From positions 26,710,302 through 26,774,301 of the forward strand of contig NW_022098026.1 in the NCBI RefSeq assembly GCF_002288925.2: DNA of 64,000 nt. Direction: 5' to 3'. Under the pieces are notes generated by a model that saw only the letters and a program-made list of their open reading frames with translations, did not search any database and had not been told where the DNA came from. The DNA comes from Delphinapterus leucas (taxonomy: Eukaryota > Chordata > Mammalia > Artiodactyla > Monodontidae). Every line of letters starts with the position of its first letter. The stretch's first letter is position 1. A program made the translations under genes and the position numbers. Of the stretch, positions 34,901-46,900 are shown in pieces.

Positions 34901-37900
34901 GCCCCGGTCCGGGAAGATCCCACATGCCGCGGAGCGGCTGGGCCCATGAGCCATGGCCGCTGAGCCTGCGCGTCCGGAGCCTGTGCTCCGCAACAGGAGA
35001 GGCCACAACAGTGAGAGGCCCGCATACCGAGAAAAAAAAAAAAAAAAGATTTCAAAAACAAAGATGACTTACAAAATCTGTTTTCAAAAGCAGTATTTCA
35101 AGATAACTTTGTTCTCTTAACAGAGGAACCAAACCCAGTCTTGCACCAGCCTACTTTCAATAGTAATATACACTTACCTAACTAAATTTAATCCAATCCC
35201 AGCCTGACCATGTACAAAACTCCTTTTCAGGGCTCCCTTTTTACAAACCTTCCACAACTTTCTCTGTTCCTGTTAGTCTGTCCCTTATTTTTCCATCCAG
35301 AAACAACCAGCTCTAGGACAAAATCATTCTTTCCACTTAACAAAATGCACTTCCATTCTTCATACCTTCTTTTGCTGAAAAAAACACACCCTACTTTCCT
35401 TGCATACTGAAATGTTTCCCTTATTATCTTTAGTAGCTTTAATTACATATTATAATTTTAACCCTTAAAAACGTTAATCTCTAGTGAAAACTGACAAGTA
35501 GCAAGTAATTGTGAACTGTTTGTCATACCAGCATTCCTGATTGGCATATCACTTAACCTCTAGAAACATACATCTTCTCATAGCATAATTTCTTTCTTCA
35601 ATGTGGTACAAGAGTTGTGTCTAGTGAACCCAAACATCTTTAGTTTCCTTCTTGTAAGGAGACAAAAGTAGGTAAATTTAGACCTGTTTAGCAAATAATG
35701 TTTGAGTATTTTATCTTATTTGAAGTGACCTGGATAGTCAGTGGATTCCCATTACTTAAATTAATTTAGCAAGGGCTGAGGAATCAGGATGGCAGAGGAA
35801 CAGGACATGGAGCTCACCTCTTCCCACAGATACATCAAAAATACATCTACAAGTGGAACAATTCACACAGAAAATCTAAACACTGGCCTCAGACTTCTGA
35901 AAGGGCAAGAAAACCTCCACATAACCAGATAAGACAAAAGAAAAAGAAAGACAGAAAGGAATCACGACAGGACCTGCGCCCCAGGGAGGGAGCTGTGAAA
36001 GAGGAAAGGCTCCCACACCCTGGGAGGTTCCCTCACCCGTGGGGAGATCAGCCTGGACAGAGGGGGAGCGTCAGAGCCTCGGACGAGAGTGCAGCAACCA
36101 GTCTGTGGAAGGCAAAACGGACAGACCTGCACAGATGGTCAGTACTGCCGCCCTGTGCTCCCCAGCCTGAGGCCCTCGTCCACCACATGGGCAGGGGCTG
36201 GGTGCTGAAGCCTGGGCTTTGGAGGTCAGACCCAGGGAGAGGACCAGGATTGGCTATGCGGAGACAGCCTGAAGAGGGTGGAGTGTGGCAACTGAGGGTG
36301 CACTCGGAAGAAGCCTGGGACCACTATGGAGGCAAGGTACCATTGTTGGGGGGCATGCAAGGAGAGGGGTGGGACCACCATCGGAGCTTCTTTCCCTGTG
36401 CGCACGTTCTCAGACAACAGGACACCACCTACATGAGCTCTAGGGGTGGGCGCGAGCCACCACTGCCATCGTGGCTCCAGAGGCAGGCACGGGCAGCCGC
36501 CATCAATAAGAGAGCCGTGAGCAGGCGCCAAGTGCTGTCCCCACTGTCGCAGGAGTGCGCGGGCCACCACCGCAAATACGAGACCCGCGAGCAGCCACCA
36601 AGCACTGTCCCTGCTATCGGGAGTGTGTGGGCCACTGCCACCATTAAAAGAGACCCACGAGCAGGTACCAATCACTGCACCCAATGTCCGGGGAGCACGT
36701 ACAGGCCATGAGCAAGCTCCAGTCACTGTCCCTGCTGTCCTGGGAGTGTGCGGGCCACCGCTGCTACTAAGAGATCCGGGAGCAGGCGCCAGTCCCACCC
36801 CCACCATCCAGAGAGTACGCACAGGCAGCGAGCAGCCACCAGTCACGGTCCCTGCTGTCCCCGGGAGTGCGTGGGCCATCACTGCTGCTAAGAGACACAG
36901 GAGCAGACAACAATCTCTGCCCCTACTGGCCTGGGGGCACATGGGCCACTGCCGCTGCTGGGAGACCCGCAAGTAGGCGCCAATTGCTGCTCCTGCCATA
37001 CCAGGAGTGTGCACAGGCTGCCACACATCCACACACCATTTGAAAGGAATAATGGCCAGCACACACTAAGGAAAGAGGCAGAAAGCATCCAAACTCAAAG
37101 CATCTCAATTCCGGACAAGATGGCGGAGTAGAAGGACTTGAGCTCACCTCCTCTCACAGAAACACCAAAATCACAACTAACTGCTGAACAACCATTGACA
37201 AAAAAGATTGGAACCTATCAAAAAAGGTATTTTACACCCAAAGAGAAAGACGAGGCCACAATGAGATGGTAGGAGGGGTGCTTTTACGATATAATCAAAT
37301 CCCATGCCTGCCGGGTGGGTGACCTACAGACTGGAAAATAATTGTATTGCAGAGGTTCTCCCACAGGAGTGAGAGTTCTGAGCCCAACGTCAGGGTCCCC
37401 ACCCTGAGGGTCTGGCATTGGGAGGAGGAGCCCCCAGAGCATTTGGCTTTGAAGGCCAGCAGTTCTTGATTGCAGGAGCTCCACGGACAAGGGGAAGCAG
37501 ATCCCACTCTTGGAGGGACCCAGCACAAAGCAGTGACTCCACAGGAGCCTGGACTAGACCTACTTGCGGATCTTGGAGGGTCTCCAGGGAAGGTGGAGGT
37601 CAGCTGTGGCTCACTGTGGGGGCAGGGACAGTGGCGGCAAAGGCCCCAGGGAATACCGATTGGCATGAGTTCTCAGGGAGGGCACAATTTTGGCACCGAG
37701 ACCTGGCCCCACCCAACGGCCTGTAGGCTCCAGTCCTGGAACACCTCAGGCTAAACAACAACAAGCAGGGTGGGGGACACAGCCCCACCAATCAACAGAC
37801 AGGCTGCCTAAAGCTGTACTGAGCTCACAGCCACCTCTAAACATACGCCTTGACATGGCCCTGCCCACCAGAGAGACAGGACCCAGATCCACCCACCGGT

Positions 37901-40900
37901 GGGCAGGCACCAGTTCCTCCCACCAGGAAGCCTGCACAAGCCCCTGGACCAACCTCACCCGCCAGGGGGCAGACACCAGAAGCAAGAGGAAATACAATCC
38001 TGCAGCGTATGGAAAGGAGACCACAAACACAGAAATTTAGAAAAAATGAGATGGCAGAGAAATACGTTCCAGACGAAGGAACAAGATAAAAACCCAGAAG
38101 AACAACAAAGTGAAGTGGAGATAGGCAATCTACCTGAAAAAGAATTCAGAGTAATGATAGTAAAGATGATCCAATATCTCGGAAAAAGAATGGAGGCACA
38201 GACTGAGAATACAAGAAATGTTTAAAAAAGAGCTAGAAGATCTAAAGAACAAAGAAACAGAGATGAACAATACAATAACTGAAATGAAAAACATACAAGA
38301 AGGAATGAGAAGCAGAATAAACAAGGCAGAAGAATGAATAAGTGGAAGAGAGAGTGGTGGAAGTCATTGCTGTGGAACAGAATAAAGAAAAAAGAATGAA
38401 AAGAAATGAGGGTAGTCTCAGACACCTCTGGGACAACATTAAATGCACAAACATTCACATTATAGGGGTCCCAGAGGGGAAGAGAGAGAGAAAGTGCCTG
38501 AGAAAATATTGGAAGAGATTATCACTGAAAACTTCCCTAACATGGGGAAGGAAACACTCAATGAAGTCCAGGAAATGCAGAGAGTCCCATACAGGATAAA
38601 CTCAAGGAGGAACACGCCGAGACACACATTAATCAAACTGACAAAAGTTAAAGACAAAGAGAAAATAGAAAAAACAACAAGGGAGAAGCAACAAATAACA
38701 TACAAGGGAATCCCCATAAGGTTAACAGCTGATTTTTCAGCAGAAACTCTGCAGGCCAGAAGGGAGTGGCATGATATATTTAAAGTGATGAAAGGGGAAA
38801 CCTATAACCAAATTACTCTACCCAGCAAGGCTCCCATTCAGATTCGATGGAGAAATCAAAAGCTTTACAGAGAAGCAAAAGCTAAGAGAATTCAGCACCA
38901 TGAAACCAGCTTTACAACAAATGCTAAAGGAACTTCTCTAGGCAGAAAAGAAGAGGCCACAACTAGAAACAAGCAACTTATGAATGGGAAAACTCACCAA
39001 TAAAGGCAAACATACACTAAAGGTAGGAAATCAGCCACACACAAATATGATATCAAAACCAGCAATCTTGAGGAGAGTACAATTGCAGGATATTGGAAAT
39101 TCATTTCAAATTAAGAGACCAGCCACTTAAAAAATCTTGTATATGTATATAGACTGCTACATCAAAACCTCATGGGAGCTGCAAACCAAAAATCTACAAT
39201 AGATATACAAATAAAAATTGAAAAGGAATCCAAACACAACACTAAAGAGAGTCATCAAATCACAAAAGAGAACAAAAGAGGAAGGGAAGAAAAAAGACCT
39301 ACAAAAACAAACCCAAAAGCAGCCACATAGCACAGATAGATCAGCTCAGTGCTTTGTGACCACCTAGAGGGGTGGGATAGGGAGGGTGGGAGGGAAACGC
39401 AAGAGGGAGGAGATATGGGGATATATGTATATGTATAGCTGATTCACTTTGGTATAAAGCAGAAACTAACACACGGTTGTAAAAAAATTATACTCCAATA
39501 AAGATGTTAAAAAAAAAATACCCAAAACAATTAACAAAATGGCAGTAAGAGCATACATATCGATAGTTACCTTAAATGTAAATGGATTAAATGCTCCAGC
39601 CAAAAGACACAGGCTGGCTGAACTGATACAAAAACAAGACCCACATATATACGTCTACAAGAGACCCACTTCAGACCTCAGGACACATATAGACTGAAAG
39701 TGAGGGGATGGAAAAAGGTATTCCATGGAAATAGAAATCAAAAGAGAGCTGAAGTCGTGATACTCAGACAACACAGACTTTAAAATAAAGACTGCTGCAA
39801 GAGACAAAGAAGTATGCTACATAATGATCAATGAATCAATCCAAGAGGAAGATATAATAACTGAAAATATATATGCACCCAACATAGGAGCACTTAAATA
39901 TATAAGGCAGATGCTAACAGGCATAAAAGGAGAAATTGACAGTAACAAAATAATAGTGAGGGATTTTAACACTCCACTTACATCAATGGACAGCTCATCC
40001 AGACAGAAAATCAGTAAGGAAACACAGCCTTAAATGACACACTACACCAGATGGACTTAACTGATATTTATAGAACATTCCATCCAAAAGCAGCAGAGTA
40101 TACATTCTTCTCAAGTGCACATGGAACATTCTCCAGGATAGATCATATCCTAGGCCAGAAATCAAGCCTCAGTAAATTTAAGAAAACTGAAATCATATCA
40201 AGCATCTTTTCTGACTACAACACTATGAGACTAGAAATCAGTTACAGGAAAAAATCCTGTAAAAAACACAAACACGTGGAGTAATGAACATGAAAACAAA
40301 AATAAACAAGTGGAACCTAATTAAACTTAAAAGCTTTTGCACAGCAAAGGAAACCATAAACAAAATGAAGACAACCCACACAATGGAAGAAAATATTTGC
40401 AAATCAAGTGGCTGATAAGGGATTAATCTCCAAAATATACAAACAGCTCATGCAGTTCTATATCAAAAAAACAAACAGTGCAATCAAAATATGGGCAGAA
40501 GATCTAAATATACATTTCTCCAAAGAAGACATACAGATGGCCAAAAAGCACATGAAAAGATGCTCAACATCACTAATTATCAGAGAAATGCAAATCAAAA
40601 CCACCATGAGGCATCACCTCACACCAGTCAGAATGGCCATCATCAAAAAGTCTACAAACAGGGCTTCGCTGGTGGCGCAGTGGTTGAGAGTCCGCCTGCC
40701 AATGCAGGGGATACGGGTTCGTGCCCCGGTCCGGGAAGATCCCACATGCCGCGGAGCGGCTGGGCCCGTGAGCCATGGCCGCTGAGCCTGCGCATCCGGA
40801 GCCTGTGCTCTGCAACAGGAGACGCCCCAGCAGTGAGAGGCCCGTGTACCGCAAAAAAAAAAAAAAAAAGTCTACAAACAATAAATGCTGGAGAGGATGT

Positions 40901-43900
40901 GGAGAAAAGGGAACCCTCGTACACTGTTGGTGGGAATGTAAATTGGTACAACTGTTATGGAGAACAGTATGGAGGTTCCTTAAAAAACTAAAAATAGAAC
41001 TACCATATGATCCAGCAGTCCCACTCCTGGGTATATATACAGAGAAAACCATAATTCGAAAAGATACATGCACCCCAATCTTCATTGCAGCACTATTTAC
41101 AATACCCAAGACATGGAAGCAACCTAAGTGTCCATTTACAGAGGAATGGATAAAGAAGACGTGGTACGTATCTACAATGGAATATTAGCCATAAAAAAAT
41201 GTAATAATGCCATTTGCAGCAACATGGATGGACCTAGAGATTATCATACTAAGTGAAGTAAGTCAGACAGAGAAAGACAAATACCGTATGATATCACTTA
41301 TATGTGGAACCCAAAAAAATGATACAAATGAACTTATTTACCAAAGAGAAACAGACTCACAGCCTTTGAAAATAAACTTAGGTTACCAAAGGGGAAACGT
41401 GGTGGCGGGGGGGGAGGGATAAATGAGGAGTTTGGGATTAACATATACACAGTATTATATATGAAACAGATAATCAACAACGACCTACTGTATAGCACAG
41501 GGAATCTACTCAATATTTTATAATAACCTCTTGAGAAAAGAATCTGAAAAAGAACAGATACACGTATAGGTATAACTGAATCATTTAGCTGTATACTTGA
41601 AACTAACACAACATTGTAAATCACCTATACTCCAATATAAAATAAAAATTAAAAATAAATAGGAAAAACTCTAAAGTTTTAAGTTACCAAAAATCTGGAG
41701 AAACTGTTTTAAATCCATATACCCAAAGCATAATTATTCCTAAAGGGTTCACCTGAAAACTCTTACTTTCCTTTATAATTTATGAAAATATCATCATACT
41801 AAGTTAATTTTTTTGCTGACAAACTCTGCAACAGAAATAACATGAACTTATTAACCTTCAGTGAACCTTGGTACAATGAAGATGTACCAAGTGAAAGATG
41901 TCTGTATTGACTGATGAAACCAGCAGCTGAAGCTAGCTTTAATACCGGATATTAATTTAATATTGAATATTTCCTAGATACATGAACCTGAAATTCATTC
42001 TGCCCAGTTTCTTTTATGTTTAGAAGTATTTCATTTGTAAGCACTTACTTTTAAGTCAATTAAATGGAACTCTTTTATAAATTTAATTTTAACAGTATTT
42101 TCCGGAGGTAGAGACATCTCATATGTATAATATGTACACAGACATATAAACAGACCTAACTAGAGATCTCAGAGCTTCACCTTAAAAACTTAGTTATGAA
42201 TCAGGTATTACAGTATAAACTTACTAGTTTATAAGTAACCGTTGGAATAAGTTAAACTTGCTTGCTCAGATGACTAAGGCTTTGCTATTTGTGGAAAAGA
42301 CTTTTAAGATTTGTATTTATCCTTGATAAACCCTTAAGGAGGCTATGAATTAGATTTGGGGTGAGGGAGCCTTTCCAGCAGTTTGAGTTTAAAAGGACTT
42401 TTTTGCTTTTTTTTTTCCTCCTTGGTTTCAGGTTTTACCTGATTGAGCTAATTAGGCTCAGTCTCAGATCAATGTGGGCTGTATTTACATTTCTTATTTG
42501 CAGAGATTTGCAAAACAAAGACAGTTGCTTTTAATTCTCAAAAAAACTGGTCTGCTGCCTAAATGATATTAAAAGATTGATTTGCCCAACTGTACTTTGT
42601 TTAATTTGCTTTTTTATATCAGTGAGAAGATTTCTGACTAAGCCAAAATTCAAGAGTTCTATGTTCTAGAATTTTAGGGTTTAATTTATCATGCTTTCAA
42701 AAGCTTGCATGAGGCATTCAACAAAGGTCCTTTTTCTGAGTGCACAGGTGAGACCCAGAGCAAAATCTGTATTATTATTTTTATTAGCCCCTGAATATTG
42801 CTCCCAGTTTTTACATTATATTATACAGGCTCAGGTAACCCTACTGGTTTCCTTTTGTATGTTTAATAATATTTCCTGAGGGGCAGATTCATACGGCCTG
42901 TCTTATGAAGGATTCCCCAGTGAAACATGTATATCACACAATATAATTACACAAAAGAGAAATAACCATCTTATATAAAGCCCGTTTAGGTATACCAATT
43001 TTTATAAACTTTCATCTCAGTTCTATCAACTTTTATACCTTTACCTTTATCTTCCATTAGGACCCAATCATCAAGCCTTGGTCTTTCAAGGAGTCCTAGA
43101 AGCTTTCCTTTCTTTTTATCCTCTGACTCTTTTATCTATTTTTAATAAAAGGCTCTGGGGTCCCCAGTGAGGGGTTGAGCCAAGGGACTCAGGCCCTTTT
43201 GTCAATCTTTTAATCGGCCTAACTGTTGCCCCAAGTAATTTTTGGCCAGGTATCTCAGTGTAATTTACTTCCAGCCATTTAAATATGTATGTATATTTTA
43301 AAATATTTATTTATTTTGCCTGCGCTGGGTTTTAGTTGTGGCATGTGGGCTTCTTAGTTGCAGCACACGGACTCTTAGTTGTGGCATGCATGTGGGATCT
43401 AGTTCCCCAACTAGGGATCGAACCTGGGCCCCCTGCATTGGGAACACGGAGTCTTACCCACTGGACCACCAGGGAAGTCCCTAAATATATATATTTTTTA
43501 AGTGGGGTAAATAGAGTGGACTTGTTTGGGGCCCTTTAATGTTGGGGACCTATAGGGGGCCCCTTTGTTCCACCCAGCCTTACGTGATGTTCTATCAAAC
43601 CTTTGTTTTAATCCCATTAACATCCATTTTATTTATCCCATTTTTAAATAATCATCTAAAGATTTCTTTATCCTTTTGGGATAAGTCCCTTTAAAATTTC
43701 CGCCTTGTTGGGAAGAAGTCTCTAAACTTTCTCTTCAGTTTACTTCCCTGTTAATCAACCTAATTAACATGAATTACCCTAATGTTTTTATTGGCATCTG
43801 TAAGACCCACTGAGGGGAAGCAGAGACCACAAATAAGGCTTCCCAAACCAGTTTTTTGTTGTTGTTGTCTTCAATTAAGGCAGTTCTTAGGTTAACTGAA

Positions 43901-46900
43901 TATATGTTTTCCACCTTCTAGGTTTTCTTCTTATAAGTACCAGTAACACAGCTCTTTCAAAATTTACCAATTTAGAAGTTTCTCCAATATAAAGGATCCA
44001 TCATGTGGCCATTAATAAGATGTATCTTATTGATGCAAACCAATAAGACACCAGAGAAGTCCCCACAACAGAGTGTGAAGATGTAGCCTTCACAAAATCT
44101 AGAAAGTTTACTCCCCAAAATAGCCTAAGAAAGTAAAGGGCTTCATCGCACAGGCCGATGCAAGGAAGGCTAAGAGGGCAAAAGCCCCTGAGAGTTGGCA
44201 CAGTCAGACAAAAGGCTGCTCAGAATCCCAGTCTATTCGGTTGGCTGCCGAATTGTATACCATATGTGTACCTTCCAGGTGGCAAAGACCAAGTAATCAA
44301 AACACAGAAACAGACATATACACATACATACACACAAAATGCCTAAGAAAATCAGGTAGAACATTTACATCTCAAAGACACAGGGAGAGAAATGCAAGTT
44401 CCCCCTAGAAGGGCTTTTGTTTCTTTAAGGTCAGAATTCTGAAAAGATGTTTTATCAAGCAGGCTTTCTCTAACTTAACTGTGTATGCAATAGAAGAGCC
44501 TCATCTTAGTCATTTTCAGGGCGAGATTTCCTTTAATTCCCAATTAAGTAAGTACTTGTAAGTATACGTGTTGTACATATATGTCTGGCTGGGGTATTAG
44601 TTAGAAGCTGGCAATCTGTCGTTCCTTTTTCTTTTTGTTTTGAAAGCTTTGTTCCCCATTCTAGAGTCAGTTTGTGGAGATAAAATCGCTAGTGATGATT
44701 GTGTGGTGAGCCAATGTGCTGTTGTGAGCTTAACTCCTCTAGATATTACCCTAGATTCATTTTAGCCCTTTTATGAGTCTTGGTTTCTCCCTTCAGTAGC
44801 CTACAACCACCATGGGTACTCGGATTATGGAGTGGCCAGCTCTTACGCATGTCCCTGGCAGGCAAGTGTTTAATTGAAAAAGTGGGTTTCCCTTTAGGGA
44901 CAGCTGCACAGTATGAGGACTTGCCTCTACCACTCCCACAAGTTTGTGTTCAGGGACACTGAACAGCCTGAGGAAGCTGTTGCCAGCCAGGAGGTGATGT
45001 TCCTTCTGAGCTGAAAGCTCTCATGAGATACCTTCACTTTTATTTTGACAAACTCTATTAAAGTAGCCAATTCAAGGAAAAACGACAGGCCCGTCTTCCA
45101 CCTAATTACCCAGTCCAACCTTACTCAGTGTCTTTCAACTGAGCATAACCCAGGTACCTCTTCTTGAAACTAAGTTTCAAGGATAACCTACTACTCTTCC
45201 AGTGAGGAGTTTTAACATCACTGAATAAAACTTAGGATCATCAGCCAATAACAGGAGATCTGAGAATCAGGAGAGACTCACCCGAATTCATCTGGACTCT
45301 CTGAGGTGGCAGATGGGCCCAAGAATCCTCTGCTGGTACCTAGGCTCTGGACCCTTGGAGAGTTCAGGCAAAGGAGAAAAGTCTGCTCTGGGTCCCTTTG
45401 TAGCTGTCAAAACTGTTGACTGCATAACCTAAAAGTTGAGAATTATGTTTTATTCAGCAGACATACTAAGGAGCTAAGCCCGGGAGACAGCCTCTCAGAT
45501 AGCTCTGAGGGACAGTTCTGAAGGGGTAAGGGAGGAACCAGGATATAAAGGAATTTTTGCAAAAACAAAACAAAACAAAACAAAGCAGATAGTCAAACGT
45601 CCATCAAAAGATTCTAATTAAAGAAAAAACAGACATCTCACGTTAATGAATTTAGCCCTTTTCTGTGTATGGGAAGATGCACTGAAATCATTCCTTTGAT
45701 ATGCACCTTAACTATCTAGGCCCAGTATCCTGCTTTACTCCATTCTGAATCCTCTCAGGGTATACTGTTGGTGGTGGCTGCAGAGGTTGATGGCTGGGTG
45801 GCTGCAACATCCTTTGTTTACTGACCCATGTTAGGTGACGTTCTCTGTTCACAGACCCATCAGTTCCACTCCTAGGTATATATCCAGAAGAACTGAAAAC
45901 TGGTACTCAAACGAATACATGTACACGCAGGTTCCTAGCAGTACTACTCACAAGAGCCGAAAGACGGAAGCAGCCCAAATGTCCATCAACTCACAAACGA
46001 ATAAACAAAATGTGGCATATCCATATGACAGACTATTATTCAGCTATAAAAGGGAATGAAGCGCTAATACATGCTACAATGTGTATGAACCTTGACAACA
46101 TTATGCTTAGTGAAAGAAGCCACGCACACAAAAGCCCACATATTGTATATGGGCTCTGGTACGTACCACCAGCGCCCCACCCTGACCACAGGACTACTTG
46201 TGGAAGAGAAATGAAGTCCCACAAAGGAAAATATGGGTGCTGCAAGGAAAGAGAGACACTGAAAAGGCAAAAAGTGCCAGAGGTTCACTATAGAGAATCT
46301 GGTCCCTCAGCCTTTCCTAAGCCTGTTCCATCTCAGTGTTCTTTGCTTCCTTCTAACTTCATCTTGTTCCTCCCCCACCCCCAGCTCCAGAGTGGAATTG
46401 GCCGACTAATTCTGAAGGAAGAGATGAAGGCCCGGTCCAGTTCCTACGCGGATCCCTGGACCCCACCCCGGAGCTCCACCAGCAGCCGAGAGGCCCTGCA
46501 CACAGCTGGCTATGATATGTCCCTAAATGGCTGTAAGCACTGCCCTGTAACCTGCCGGGGTGGGGGCACTCTCTTCCCCATCAGTTCTTTCATTAGTGAA
46601 TCTAACCTTCTATGGCCTCACCAGGGTCTAGAATACAGACTAAATAAGACCATGCTCCGTCCTGAGCAGTCACTTCTGCTTCTTTGGGTCATCTGAAGCC
46701 ATGACTTCCAATCAGTTTCCATGTAAAGAAAAAACTCTTCTAATAGTCTGAAGATAAAACGGGATGCCTCTTGAGGTAGCAAGCCTCCCATCACTGGAGA
46801 TATACAAGCAGAGGCTTGGTTCAAGCACTTTGCCCTGAGAGTCTTTCACTGTAAGCTCCTCCCTGTTCCTGGACTCACACATCCTCTTCCTGCCTCCTCT

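Larger units (their letters stand above)
37113..41665 (+). mobile_element. L1 element with ORF1, part of ORF2 and 3' end, internally deleted
   Basis: The 5' end carries ACAAGATGGCGG, a YY1-like promoter motif typical of L1. ORF1 text spans about 38047-38935 in three frames, so it is broken. ORF2 starts at 39539 and its endonuclease part runs to about 40284. The sequence then jumps to the ORF2 C-terminus (about 40299), so the reverse transcriptase is missing. It ends in a 3' UTR near 41665. A short younger L1 and a SINE are nested inside. Confidence 0.8.
32988..45853 (-). mobile_element. Endogenous retrovirus, full-length frame, antisense, split by younger elements
   Basis: Two direct repeats of 446 and 440 bp bound the region. 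The minus-strand LTR starts TGTGA and ends AACA. A purine-rich tract (AAGAGGAAG in minus sense, 33437-33445) abuts the left LTR, so that is the 3' LTR and the element reads minus. About 5.7 kb of viral internal sequence remains once the L1 block and SINEs are removed. The flanks GAAAC and GACCC fit a mutated 5-bp target duplication inside an old L1. No intact gag, pol or env frame was seen. A 5-bp duplication would fit an ERVL-like class, but that is uncertain. It is inactive and old, since the LTRs differ at many positions. Confidence 0.82.
32599..46384 (+). other. ABLIM3: ABLIM3 intron j-k (13.8 kb), packed with nested transposons
   Basis: The order of insertion can be read from the junctions. 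First came an old plus-strand L1 (about 32903-32987 and 45854-46155). An antisense retrovirus then inserted into it (32988-45853). L1 elements then inserted into the virus (about 35776-41665), and SINEs into the virus and the L1s. Only about 32599-32640 and 46156-46384, plus an unidentified repeat at about 32640-32895, lie outside this stack. No exon is present. Confidence 0.8.

Noticed and set aside
35995..36711. A 238-codon open frame on the plus strand
   Set aside because: Same GC-rich L1 5' region. Stops are rare because of base composition, and no homology is visible.
36226..37062. A 278-codon open frame on the minus strand
   Set aside because: It lies entirely in the GC-rich tandem array of an L1 5' region. 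Its translation repeats the array and shows no known domain; the opposite strand is open as well.
44001..44201. A 66-codon frame as a possible retroviral gag piece
   Set aside because: No gag motif could be recognised in the text.
45390..45413. A tRNA-Leu primer binding site next to the provirus 5' LTR
   Set aside because: Only a loose resemblance (TTTTGACAG against TGGTGTCAG). Not enough to name the primer.
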